NCBI RefSeq assembly: GCF_009664835.1
Contig: NZ_CP045929.1
Location: 2,604,001-2,668,000 of the forward strand
Direction of reading: 5' to 3'
Origin: Allosaccharopolyspora coralli
Lineage (GTDB): Bacteria; Actinomycetota; Actinomycetes; Mycobacteriales; Pseudonocardiaceae
Length of the DNA: 64,000 nt
Of the stretch, positions 8,629 to 18,901 are shown one piece after another. How positions within the stretch are numbered: the stretch's first letter is position 1; every line of letters starts with the position of its first letter. The position numbers were made by a program, and so were the translations under genes. Below the pieces are notes generated by a model, which was not told the origin of the DNA, made no database searches, and saw only the letters and a list, made by a program, of their open reading frames with translations.

Positions 8629-10500
8629 CTACCTCACGAGAATGATCAACAGGGCAAGTACGGCCAGCACTGCGACGGCTTGGGCGTAGTACTGGTGCAG
8701 CTGCCCCGTTTGCGGGCGACGGGCGAGCGTTCCGAGCCACCCGGCACCGCGGGCCAGGCCGTGCACGAGACCGTCGACAGGGATTTCGGTGCGCCGGTCG
8801 GCCAGCTTGGCCAGCCGCAGACCCAGTGCGGGCACGGCCATCACCGCCCGGTCGAGGATTCGATCGTCGAAGGCCGCAAGGGCGCGAGCGAGCGCCATCG
8901 TCGGTCGCACGACGAGCACCGTGGCGGCGCGCTCGAACCCGAACCACGCTGCGAGCCACCGCCGTGCGGCTGCGCCGACTGGCACCGGCCGGTCTCCCCA
9001 CCACCAGGCGAGCGCTGACGCACCGACGGCGAGCATCGCCGACAGCGCAAGCTCCCACGCCATGGGTGTGGCGCCAGGTCCGGCACCGAGCAGTCCTCGC
9101 ACGCTGTCGCCCACTGCGGGGATGCCGAGCACACCTAGTACCGCCGCCAATCCGGCCAGAACGGCCAGTATCGGCCAGGCAAACGTAGACACCGCGCGGG
9201 CGCCGGGCTGCTCGGTGTCCCAACCGGTCTCGGCACCGGGAGGTTCCGGCTGCCAGACGAACCAGATCGCTTTGATGCTGTACACGGCGGAGACCACCGC
9301 GGCGGCCAGTCCGACCACGTACAGGACGGGCGCGCGTTCCACCGCCGCGGCCAGCACTGCATCCTTGGTCACCCACAACGACAGCGGGGGCAGCCCGGCC
9401 AGCGACGCGGCGGCGACGGTGAAGGTCACGCCCACCACCGGGTAGCGCCGCGCGGCACCCCGCAAGGAGGGCAGTGCCTTCGTACCGAGCGCGGTCAACC
9501 ACGCCCCGGCCGCCAGGAACAGCGCCGACTTCGTCGCCGCGTGCGCGACCAGCTGCATCGTGCCCGCGGTGATTCCACCGATACCCGCGGCGAGCACCAT
9601 GAACCCGATCTGCGCACAGGTCGAGGCGGCGAGCAGCTGCTTGAGGTCGTTTTGGGCGACCGCAACCAGGCCGAGCACCAGCGCGGTGCCCGCACCGAAC
9701 CAGGCCACCAGAGGCCCACCCCAGCCCGAGACCGCCAGCAACGGGTGCAGCCGCAGCAGCAGATACGCGCCAGCGGCGACCATGGTCGCCGAGTGCAGCA
9801 ACGCCGAGACCGGGCTCGGGCCCTCCATGGCGCGCGAGAGCCAGAAGTGGAACGGCACCTGCGCCGACTTGCCCAGCGCGGCCAGCACGATGCCCACGGT
9901 GAGCACGGTCAGCCACGGAGACGTCGCCGCAGGAAGCTCCGCGAGCGCGAGCGTGCCGACACCGCCGGCAACCGCCGCCCCGGCCGCGAGGTAGAGGCCG
10001 AGATCCGCAGCCCGGGTGGTCAGAAACGCCACGTTGGCCGCGTGCACCCGGCGAGGCTCGCGCCACCAGAACCCGATCAGCGCCCAGCTCGTCGCACCCA
10101 TGACCTCCCAGCCCATGAGCAGCAGGGCGAGTCCGGTGGCGGTGACCGTGACGAGCATGGCTCCGGCGAACAGCAACATCAGCCCGGTAAACCGAGCCCG
10201 CGACTCGTCCGGACCGAACTCGCCCGCAGCGAAAACCAGCACCGCCAAGGTCACCACCGCGACCGTGACCACCAGGACCGCAGAGAGCCCGTCCACCGCC
10301 ACGCCCGCGTCAATCCCCCGCAGGAACCCCGCGGTCGCGACCGGGCGCACCACCGATGCCAGCACGGCCAGCACGACCGTGAGCCCGGCGGCGGCGATCC
10401 CGACCACCGCCGCGATCCGATCGCCTCGTCTCCCGGTGCACGCCAGCACCGCCCCGGTGCCCAGCGGGACCGCGATCAGCAGCCATGCGAGCGCGCCCAT
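8629..10500 (-). CDS. nuoL: NADH-quinone oxidoreductase subunit L-like antiporter subunit
   Basis: A 623-residue polytopic protein with the NuoL signature GKSAQVPFHFWLSRAMEGPSPVSALLH and LLAASTCAQIGFMVLA. Its C-terminal region is long and hydrophobic, as expected for the distal subunit with its lateral helix, and it ends in AVLAVLALLIILVR. ATG 10500 follows GGAGTAGCCG. It lies between nuoK and nuoM with only a few bases of spacing. It is more Ala/Trp-rich than housekeeping NuoL proteins, consistent with a diverged accessory copy. Confidence 0.85.
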   Translation of the reverse strand: MGALAWLLIAVPLGTGAVLACTGRRGDRIAAVVGIAAAGLTVVLAVLASVVRPVATAGFLRGIDAGVAVDGLSAVLVVTVAVVTLAVLVFAAGEFGPDESRARFTGLMLLFAGAMLVTVTATGLALLLMGWEVMGATSWALIGFWWREPRRVHAANVAFLTTRAADLGLYLAAGAAVAGGVGTLALAELPAATSPWLTVLTVGIVLAALGKSAQVPFHFWLSRAMEGPSPVSALLHSATMVAAGAYLLLRLHPLLAVSGWGGPLVAWFGAGTALVLGLVAVAQNDLKQLLAASTCAQIGFMVLAAGIGGITAGTMQLVAHAATKSALFLAAGAWLTALGTKALPSLRGAARRYPVVGVTFTVAAASLAGLPPLSLWVTKDAVLAAAVERAPVLYVVGLAAAVVSAVYSIKAIWFVWQPEPPGAETGWDTEQPGARAVSTFAWPILAVLAGLAAVLGVLGIPAVGDSVRGLLGAGPGATPMAWELALSAMLAVGASALAWWWGDRPVPVGAAARRWLAAWFGFERAATVLVVRPTMALARALAAFDDRILDRAVMAVPALGLRLAKLADRRTEIPVDGLVHGLARGAGWLGTLARRPQTGQLHQYYAQAVAVLAVLALLIILVR

Positions 10501-10503
10501 CGG

Positions 10504-10809
10504 CTACTCCTTGAGATCCGCGGCCATGTCGGTCATATCCACATCCCGAGCGCGGAAAATCGCCGTCACCACGGCGAAACCGACCGCCATCTCCACCGCC
10601 ATCGCGGTGATCACCACAATGATCAGCACCTGACCGTCCGCATTGGACGGAGCAACGTAGTGCCAGAACGCCGCCGCCGCGACGATAACGCCGTTGAGCA
10701 TCAGCTCCAAGCCCATCATCAGCATCACGATCGACTGCTGCGACAGCGCACCGAACAGACCGATGGCGAACAGCCCGGCACCGAGCAACAGGAACACCTC
10801 CAGACTCAT
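10504..10809 (-). CDS. nuoK: NADH-quinone oxidoreductase subunit K-like protein
   Basis: A 101-residue protein with three membrane helices. It carries the NuoK features LLLGAGLFAIGLFGAL, VMLMMGLELMLNGV (conserved membrane Glu) and VITAMAVEMAVGFAVV (second membrane Glu). Its length matches the family. ATG 10809 overlaps the nuoJ stop by 4 bp. It belongs to the core membrane arm that links the quinone site to the antiporter subunits. Confidence 0.87.
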   Translation of the reverse strand: MSLEVFLLLGAGLFAIGLFGALSQQSIVMLMMGLELMLNGVIVAAAAFWHYVAPSNADGQVLIIVVITAMAVEMAVGFAVVTAIFRARDVDMTDMAADLKE

Positions 10810-11369
10810 CGACCGATCCCCCCGCCCACCGGATCGTCGGCCCGCGTGGCGCGCAGGTCGTCCCCGAGCCGGTCGTAGCGTCCCCGGTGGGTGGCGAGCA
10901 CGACGGTGGCCACGATTGTGGCGAACAGCGCCACCCCGAGGGTCATCATGGTCAGCATGTGCGGGCCCATCAGTGCTTGTCCGAGTGCGAACGTCGGGTC
11001 CGGCGGCGGTGCCCCGGTGCGCTGTGGCCAGTCGACGAGGACGATGCCCGCCGCGAGCGCCACGAAGGTGCCCACCGACAGCGCCATGGCTCCGGTCTTG
11101 TTGTGATACATCGCCATCGGCATCAGCCCGGCGGGATTCATCATGTACATGATCATGAACACGACCATGATCACCATTTCCATGACCATCATCAGCACGA
11201 TCACCACACCGAGGTAGGCCAGCCCCAGCAGGATCACTTCGGCGGCGACGAACACGAATGAGGCCAGTAGCGCGAAGGTCACCCGGGCCATCGAGTCCAA
11301 CCAGAACACCAGGAACCCGGATACCAGGGCGCCGACCGCGAACAGCCAGAACAAGGCGACCGTCACCAC
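10806..11369 (-). CDS. nuoJ: NADH-quinone oxidoreductase subunit J-like protein
   Basis: A 187-residue protein with about five membrane helices. The NuoJ helix appears as AEVILLGLAYLGVVIVLMMV, followed by an unusually Met-rich stretch VMEMVIMVVFMIMYMMNPAG. GTG 11369 lies downstream of GAGGAGGAGTGC. The neighbours nuoH (10-bp gap) and nuoK (4-bp overlap) place it in the operon. Met enrichment in the helix following the pi-bulge region is uncommon and may reflect either drift or exposure to copper; this is speculation. Confidence 0.85.
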   Translation of the reverse strand: MVTVALFWLFAVGALVSGFLVFWLDSMARVTFALLASFVFVAAEVILLGLAYLGVVIVLMMVMEMVIMVVFMIMYMMNPAGLMPMAMYHNKTGAMALSVGTFVALAAGIVLVDWPQRTGAPPPDPTFALGQALMGPHMLTMMTLGVALFATIVATVVLATHRGRYDRLGDDLRATRADDPVGGGIGR

Positions 11370-11379
11370 GCACTCCTCC

Positions 11380-12303
11380 TCACCGGATCAACACGACCAA
11401 CGCGACGACCAACGCCTGCAGAATCGTCAGCGGGATCAGCACCACCCAGGCAAGCTCGGCGAACCGCTCCATCCGCACCGTGGGAAACCGGCGACCAAAC
11501 CACACGACCACGCCCAACACCGCGGCCGTCTTGAGCACCGTCCACACCCAGCCCGGCAGCCATGGACCACTGCCTCCTCCGAGGAACAGCGGCACCGACA
11601 TCGCCACCGCGACCACCAGCAGCAACCACCGCCCGCCGAGGAACACCAGCCGGTCCACCCCGGACAACTCCCCCGCCGCTCCCCCGGCGAGATCCCGTCC
11701 CAGCGGCGCGTCGAACGGGCCCCAGAACGCCATCGCCATCGCACTGAGCAGGTAGACGACGAAAGCGACCGGCATCCACACCACGAACCACAAACCGGAC
11801 TGAGCCTCGACGATCCCGCCCACCCGCAACGTGCCCGCCGCAGTGGCTGCCGTGATCAGCGCGAACATGTGCGGCAACTCGTAGGCCAACCCCTGGGCCA
11901 CGAACCGGTAACCACCGACCAGGGACAGCGCCGCATTCGGGCCCCAGCCGGCCATCCACACCGCCGCCCACGCCAGGATCTCCATCGCGTTGAACCACAC
12001 GACCCCGACCGCGAGATCCGCCACGGCCACCCCGCCCAGTGGCAACACCAGCCCGGCCAGCACCGCAAGGACCGGAACGAGGACCACACCGGTGCGCCAC
12101 AGCACGACGTCGGCTGCCGTGGTCGCGCGCCGTTGCGTGATCAGCAGCCGCACCACCGCGCGCAGCGGCGCAATCACCGACACCGACACCGGCCGCCCAG
12201 CCGCACGCACGTGAAGGGCCGCGTCGAAGGCCACCGCCGCGAACGCGCCCACCCCCAGCAGCGCGGGCAGCACGACCACACTCCACACAGGAGCCTCACC
12301 CAT
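11380..12303 (-). CDS. nuoH: NADH-quinone oxidoreductase subunit H-like protein with degenerate quinone loop
   Basis: A 307-residue membrane protein of the NuoH type, with about eight helices and a weakly recognisable GPFDAPLG segment. In canonical NuoH the equivalent loop reads PFDLPE.E.EL..G with several acidic residues that line the quinone chamber. Here it is GPFDAPLGRDLAGGAAGELS, and most of those acids are missing. ATG 12303 is preferred because GGAGG lies 6 nt upstream; it overlaps the upstream gene by 8 bp. The loss of loop acids suggests altered or absent quinone coupling. Confidence 0.75.
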   Translation of the reverse strand: MGEAPVWSVVVLPALLGVGAFAAVAFDAALHVRAAGRPVSVSVIAPLRAVVRLLITQRRATTAADVVLWRTGVVLVPVLAVLAGLVLPLGGVAVADLAVGVVWFNAMEILAWAAVWMAGWGPNAALSLVGGYRFVAQGLAYELPHMFALITAATAAGTLRVGGIVEAQSGLWFVVWMPVAFVVYLLSAMAMAFWGPFDAPLGRDLAGGAAGELSGVDRLVFLGGRWLLLVVAVAMSVPLFLGGGSGPWLPGWVWTVLKTAAVLGVVVWFGRRFPTVRMERFAELAWVVLIPLTILQALVVALVVLIR

Positions 12304-13522
12304 CAGCCGCCTCCACAACCGCGTGGTCGAGCTCGGCGAGGTCGGGGTCCAAGCTGGCCACGATCAACCTGGCCCCGGCCAGCTCGGCCCCCTCGACCAG
12401 TTCAGGAAGCACCTCCAGCAGCGCCGCCGACCCGCCAGCAGCGCCTACTCGGCCTCGTGGCCCGGCATCGAGGACAGCCCATGGCGCTGTGTCGTCGATG
12501 CCGAGCACCGATTGCTCGACCTCGTCCAGCCATGCCTGCCACCGCGCGCGCACATCACCCCCAGCACGACACGCCATCAGCGCAGGCCCAGTCACTCCGG
12601 CGGCCTCGGCCACTGCTGCCGGGAGGATGCCGAGCCCGTCGGTGAGCCACCGCAGTGTCCGAGACCGGCGCAGCCGCCGAGCCAACCGATGCACCTGACG
12701 AGCGGTCACCTCGGTAGGCGAGCCCGCGAGAACCTCGTCGCGGGTTCGTCGCGCACGCAGCGCCGCGTCCTCCCAGCCCGCTACGGCGAGCAATCTGGCG
12801 AGGCTGTCCAGGTGCGCCGCCACGCGGCGCCGAGCGGCCTCGCCTACGGTGACGGACTCGCCTGCCGCCGCCCGACGCCACGGCTCGTTCCAGAAGTCCG
12901 CCACGTAGCCGTGTTCACGAACCACCTCGACACGAGCTTCCTGAAGCACGTCGCCCTGCAGCGTGGTGTGCAGCACCAGACCAGCGGGCCAGTCCGGCAA
13001 CACCGGGCCGAGCGGGACATGGAGCTGATCGAGCATGAGCCCGTCCCGGTCCGGCCCACGATCAGCCATCGGCACACCCCCCGGCATGTCCATACCGCCG
13101 CCACCGTGCTCGTGCCCCTGAGACTGGTCACCGGAGTGACCCTGCTCTGTGTGACCCCCACCTGCCCGCGCACGCTGACTCGGACCTTCACCTCCGGGGC
13201 GAATTCGCTCGCCCTCATCAGCTAAGAGACCCACCGCCCGTTCCAACGCAGCCGCGGCATCGTCGGCGTCCTTGACGTGCGCGCGAGCCCGTGGACGCGG
13301 GACCTGGTCCCACAACTGATCGGCAAAGCTCGTCCACTGCGGCCCCGCGGGCCCGACGACGGCCAGAACATCAGCATCGGCCGGACCAAGAGCCTCCACC
13401 CACCCCCACTGGCGCAGCAGCTGCTCGACCGCCATCCGCGCAGCCGTCCCCCCGGGGACCTCAGCAATCAGCACATGAGGCATCCCTGCCGAAAAACGCC
13501 GCAAGGCGGCGCTTATGCCCAT
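12296..13522 (-). CDS. unusual complex I-associated soluble protein (possible degenerate NuoB/NuoD fusion)
   Basis: A 408-residue soluble protein encoded between nuoA and nuoH, where nuoB, C and D normally sit. Residues about 1–95 (HVLIAEVPGG, DADVLAVVGPAGPQWTSFAD, QVPRPRARAHV) loosely resemble the NuoB fold but lack its four [4Fe-4S] cysteines. A His/Met/Gly-rich linker follows (GHEHGGGGMDMPGG). The C-terminal half (LHVPLGPVLPDWPAGLVL, then AAHLDSLARLLAVAGW and RRSRTLRWL) recalls the large NuoD/hydrogenase-like subunit without metal ligands. The assignment is inference from faint resemblance and position. ATG 13522 overlaps nuoA by 10 bp. The linker suggests metal binding. Confidence 0.6.
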   Translation of the reverse strand: MGISAALRRFSAGMPHVLIAEVPGGTAARMAVEQLLRQWGWVEALGPADADVLAVVGPAGPQWTSFADQLWDQVPRPRARAHVKDADDAAAALERAVGLLADEGERIRPGGEGPSQRARAGGGHTEQGHSGDQSQGHEHGGGGMDMPGGVPMADRGPDRDGLMLDQLHVPLGPVLPDWPAGLVLHTTLQGDVLQEARVEVVREHGYVADFWNEPWRRAAAGESVTVGEAARRRVAAHLDSLARLLAVAGWEDAALRARRTRDEVLAGSPTEVTARQVHRLARRLRRSRTLRWLTDGLGILPAAVAEAAGVTGPALMACRAGGDVRARWQAWLDEVEQSVLGIDDTAPWAVLDAGPRGRVGAAGGSAALLEVLPELVEGAELAGARLIVASLDPDLAELDHAVVEAADG

Positions 13523-13863
13523 CGCAGCGCTCCCTCCCGCCACGCATAGGCCACACCGGCCAGCAAAATCCCCAGGAACACGAACATCTCGACGACCGCA
13601 CTCGTCCCCACCGAGGAGACGACGAGAGTCCACGGATACATGAACAACATTTCCATCTCGAACGCCAGGTAGACCATCGTCAGCACATACCACCGCACGT
13701 GAAAGCGCGAAAAGGCGTGCTCGGATGGTGCATTGCCGGACAGGAACGGCACCGTGACCGCGCTGCCGGGCGCCACCTGCACAAGCCAGGCGACCCCGTA
13801 CACGACCCCGACCACCCCCACGGCGACGACAAGCAGCAGCAGGGCCGCCACGAATCCGCTCAT
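13513..13863 (-). CDS. nuoA: NADH-quinone oxidoreductase subunit A-like protein
   Basis: A 116-residue protein with three membrane helices. The NuoA motif is visible as FHVRWYVLTMVYLAFEMEML, then FMYPWTLVV, with conserved acidic residues in the second helix. ATG 13863 gives a normal family length; the longer open frame to 14097 is Arg-rich and unlike the family. It is the first gene of the operon, so its promoter lies in the 13864–14278 gap, which it shares with the divergent csoR and its operator. Confidence 0.8.
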   Translation of the reverse strand: MSGFVAALLLLVVAVGVVGVVYGVAWLVQVAPGSAVTVPFLSGNAPSEHAFSRFHVRWYVLTMVYLAFEMEMLFMYPWTLVVSSVGTSAVVEMFVFLGILLAGVAYAWREGALRWA

Positions 13864-14161
13864 GATCCACACCGGAGGAACAGCGCCGAGACCACAAACA
13901 CTGCAGCTCGCCCTTCTGAGGCCAGCGCGTGACCCATCTCTACCTCCCTGGTCGAGATCACGAGTCTTCCTAGCGTGACTGACTACCCGCCAGAACGCGC
14001 GCTCACGCCGCCCAGCACAGAGACCTGGTCGAGGGCACCAGGTAGCCAACCCGGCTCCAGGGCCGATCCACTGATCTGACCTGATGTCGATCACCAACGG
14101 ACCGATGACCAGCAGGGTAAGGGAATGTGCACAGATGGAGGCCCGTCAATCGCCGATTGGA

Positions 14162-14178
14162 ATACCCTTAGGGGGTAT
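14162..14178. promoter_or_regulatory. CsoR-type copper operator
   Basis: ATACCCTTAGGGGGTAT is a near-perfect dyad with the C-tract/G-tract pattern known for CsoR operators in actinobacteria. It lies about 100 bp upstream of csoR and 300 bp upstream of the divergent nuoA-like gene, so copper control of both directions is possible. Confidence 0.75.
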
Positions 14179-14278
14179 GGGTGTTAGGGTGAGTGTTGGC
14201 TCCGGCCGATGCGACCCACCTAGCCCCAGGCAAGACAAGCCTTGATCCACCCACGAAGAAAGCTGGGGGGACGACACG

Positions 14279-14560
14279 ATGCACGGATACACCCACGACA
14301 AGGACAAGTACGCCAAGCGGCTACGCCGGATCGAAGGCCAGGTCCGCGGGCTGGCGAAGATGATCGAAGGCGATCAGGACTGCATCGACGTGCTCACACA
14401 GGTCAGCGCAACGACCAAAGCGCTGCAGTCGGTGGCGCTGGGCTTGATGGACGAGCACCTCAAGCACTGCGTCGCCGAAGCGCTCACCGAAGGCGGCGAC
14501 GCCGCCGACGAAAAGGTCCGCGAAGCCAGCGACGCGATCGCTCGCCTGGTGCGCTCCTGA
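14279..14560 (+). CDS. csoR: CsoR-family copper-sensing repressor
   Basis: A 93-residue all-helical DUF156 protein. The Cu(I) ligands expected for CsoR are present: Cys near residue 39 (DQDCIDVL), and His and Cys in EHLKHCV. In this family apo-CsoR binds GC-tract dyads and Cu(I) releases it. The operator at 14162–14178 lies in its own promoter, so autoregulation is likely. The copper chaperone and copper ATPase genes follow on the same strand. The ATG follows GGGGGGACGACACG. Confidence 0.9.
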   Translation: MHGYTHDKDKYAKRLRRIEGQVRGLAKMIEGDQDCIDVLTQVSATTKALQSVALGLMDEHLKHCVAEALTEGGDAADEKVREASDAIARLVRS

Positions 14561-14602
14561 TCACCCAGCAGAACACCGCGACAAACCACGAAGGGATGCT
14601 CC

Positions 14603-14812
14603 ATGACCGAGACGACCTACACCGTGACCGGTATGACCTGCGAACACTGCGCCCGGTCGGTGACCGAAGAACTCAACGAGATCAACACCGTCTCCGACGT
14701 CGCAGTCGACGTGGACACCGGCGCAGTAACCGTGACCAGCGCTGAACCACTCAGCGACGCGGACGTGCGCGCCGCGGTCGAAGAAGCCGGCTACCAGCTA
14801 GCAGCCCAGTAG
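14603..14812 (+). CDS. copZ: CopZ-like copper chaperone
   Basis: A 69-residue heavy-metal-associated (HMA) domain with the motif GMTCEHC near residues 10–16 and the ferredoxin-like pattern ending in EEAGYQLA. It would carry Cu(I) in the cytosol to the ATPase encoded next. It starts 42 bp after csoR, with a ribosome-binding site at AAGGGATGCTCC, and probably shares its transcript. Confidence 0.9.
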   Translation: MTETTYTVTGMTCEHCARSVTEELNEINTVSDVAVDVDTGAVTVTSAEPLSDADVRAAVEEAGYQLAAQ

Positions 14813-14993
14813 CGGACACCGCTGCTCGCCAGCCGTCGATTCCACTTCTGCCGTGCACACCTCCGCGTGCACCGGAGGCCACGGACCCGACTTCTGGACG
14901 AGCGACACAGGCCGGGGTACCGAAGGCGAGCTTTTCAGGGCTGGCCTCGTCAGTCCGGCACCGGCTGACCACGGACATGCACAGGAGGGCTCC

Positions 14994-17321
<2,328 letters not shown>

Positions 17322-17392
17322 CAAACACAAACGTGAGCGGACAGGGGCCGTGCTTCAAACATGGCTCGACCGCGTCGATACGGAGGACCCAG

Positions 17393-17587
17393 ATGAGCCG
17401 TTCACCGCTGACATGGTCTCGGCAACGGCGTGTGCGCGGCTGGTTGTTGATCCTCGAGATCACCATTGGCTTGTGTTCCCGGGTACTGATGCCCAGTCTG
17501 CGCGCACAGGTCAATCGCACCAACGCTCTCGGTACGCTCAGCGCCGAACTCCGGGTCAGTCCACCCTCGCACTGCGGCAATAGGTAA
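17393..17587 (+). CDS. small hypothetical membrane protein
   Basis: A possible 64-residue protein from ATG 17393 with GGAGG 6 nt upstream. It has a basic N-terminus (WSRQRRVRGW), then a hydrophobic segment WLLILEITIGLCSRVLM, giving one membrane span. No family is recognised. Support is the ribosome-binding site and the position after copA; codon use is not strongly typical, so this remains tentative. Confidence 0.35.
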   Translation: MSRSPLTWSRQRRVRGWLLILEITIGLCSRVLMPSLRAQVNRTNALGTLSAELRVSPPSHCGNR

Positions 17588-17621
17588 GCGGTTCTCTTCA
17601 TTCCCCACCGGACCGCGGCGT

Positions 17622-17658
17622 GACGGTGCCGCTCGCCTCATCGGCGAGTGGCACCGTC
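17622..17658. terminator. bidirectional terminator hairpin
   Basis: GACGGTGCC...GGCACCGTC extended by CTCGCC/GGCGAG gives a stem of about 16 bp with one mismatch and a 5-nt loop. It sits between the convergent copA-side and DUF305 genes. GC-rich stems without T-runs are common terminators in actinomycetes. Confidence 0.65.
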
Positions 17659-17665
17659 GGCCGTG

Positions 17666-18298
17666 TCAGCCTTGCTTCAGCAAGTCCTGCATGGTCGTGA
17701 TCTCGGCCTGCTGACTACTGATGATCTGCTCAGCCATCCGTTGGGCTTCGGGGAACTGGCCTTGAGCCAGCTCGGTCTGAGCCATGCCGACCGCGCCCTC
17801 GTGGTGTTCGATCATCATCGTCAGGAACATGCGGTCGAACTCGGCACCCTTGGCCTGCCGGAGTTTCTGCATGTCCTCCGGAGCCATCATGCCCTGCATA
17901 CCCTCGTGTTCCATGCCTGGCATCGAACCGTGGTCCATGCCAGGCATTTCGCTCTGCGGTGCCGGGGCTCCCCACCGTTGTAGCCAACCGGTCAGCATGT
18001 CGATCTCCGGTCCCTGGGCCGCCTCGATCTGGCGCGCGAGGTCCTTCACCTGCTCGGACTGCGCCCGCTCCGGTGCCAGTTGCGACATCTCGATCGCTTG
18101 AGTGTGGTGGGGCACCATGCCCTGCGCGAAGGCCACATCAGCCTCGTTGTGCTGGCCAGCGCTAGCAGGCGGCTGCGAAGCACTCGGCGGAGTGCCCTGA
18201 TTCATACCGGACATGCCTTGGTCCGAGCCGCTACACCCAGCCAGCAGGGCCGCGGCTGCCACTGCGACCGAAGCACCCGCTACGCGAATACTGTTCAT
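17666..18298 (-). CDS. DUF305-family metal-associated lipoprotein
   Basis: About 210 residues. The signal peptide ends in the lipobox LLAGCSGSD, so it is anchored outside the membrane. The mature protein has two DUF305 repeats with His pairs (FAQGMVPHHTQAIEM and MMIEHHEGAVGMA) and a Met/His-rich linker (GMDHGSMPGMEHEGMQGMM). DUF305 proteins have a ferritin-like helical fold and often cluster with copper resistance genes; copper binding is likely but unproven. ATG 18298 has GGAGGA 8 nt upstream. A second DUF305 gene is at 35526–36251. Confidence 0.85.
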   Translation of the reverse strand: MNSIRVAGASVAVAAAALLAGCSGSDQGMSGMNQGTPPSASQPPASAGQHNEADVAFAQGMVPHHTQAIEMSQLAPERAQSEQVKDLARQIEAAQGPEIDMLTGWLQRWGAPAPQSEMPGMDHGSMPGMEHEGMQGMMAPEDMQKLRQAKGAEFDRMFLTMMIEHHEGAVGMAQTELAQGQFPEAQRMAEQIISSQQAEITTMQDLLKQG

Positions 18299-18383
18299 TT
18301 TGAAGTTCCTCCGTCGTGCGTGTTCATGGCCGTTCAATGTGAGGGCGCGTCCGCAACAGTCGTGCGTTGCGGGCGGCGGATGC

Positions 18384-18824
18384 TCACAGTCGAAGCACGC
18401 ACAACACGGCGAGCCTGCGAGGAACAGGCAGCGGAGGTCGAGCGGGACCGATCCCCGTAGGCATCGACGATCGGTGCGAGGCAGTGTCGGGTCCGATCCA
18501 CAGTGTCAGCCAGGCGAGCACGACAGCGGCGGCTCCCACCAGAACCGCCAGGCACAGGTGCAGTAGGCCGTGGCCCATGCCCGGCTCGTCGCTGCCTGCG
18601 GACACGAGAGACATGGCGATTGCCGCCGCGCCAACGTGGGTGGTGGGCAGGGGCTGGTTCGCGCCCTCGGAATGGTGTGCGGCGCTGACCGCAGACGGCA
18701 TATCCGGTAGCGAGGACCCGTTGGCGTGCGTCATCGGCGCGTGGTGCATGGCCACCACAGCGAACGCAACTAACACCAGCAGCCACCACGGGCCGAACGC
18801 CGACCGGTCTCGCACACGCTCCAT
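18384..18824 (-). CDS. DUF6153-like actinobacterial membrane protein
   Basis: A 146-residue protein with a hydrophobic N-terminus (WWLLVLVAFAVVAM), a His/Met-containing extracytoplasmic loop and a second membrane segment introduced by GHGLLHLCLAVLVGAAAVVL. The H.CLAVL pattern is typical of the small DUF6153 group found near copper genes in actinomycetes. No function is known. It lies about 85 bp upstream of the DUF305 gene on the same strand and may be co-transcribed. Confidence 0.6.
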   Translation of the reverse strand: MERVRDRSAFGPWWLLVLVAFAVVAMHHAPMTHANGSSLPDMPSAVSAAHHSEGANQPLPTTHVGAAAIAMSLVSAGSDEPGMGHGLLHLCLAVLVGAAAVVLAWLTLWIGPDTASHRSSMPTGIGPARPPLPVPRRLAVLCVLRL

Positions 18825-18901
18825 CCTAAGGCTCAGCCTCGTCCTTGTTGTGTTCGACGGGCACTGGGCGATGTCAATCCCCTTGAATCGTGGAGACGGT
18901 G

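Noticed and set aside
8474-10066. Long minus-strand frame inside nuoL
   Set aside because: Arg-rich out-of-frame shadow of the nuoL-like gene.
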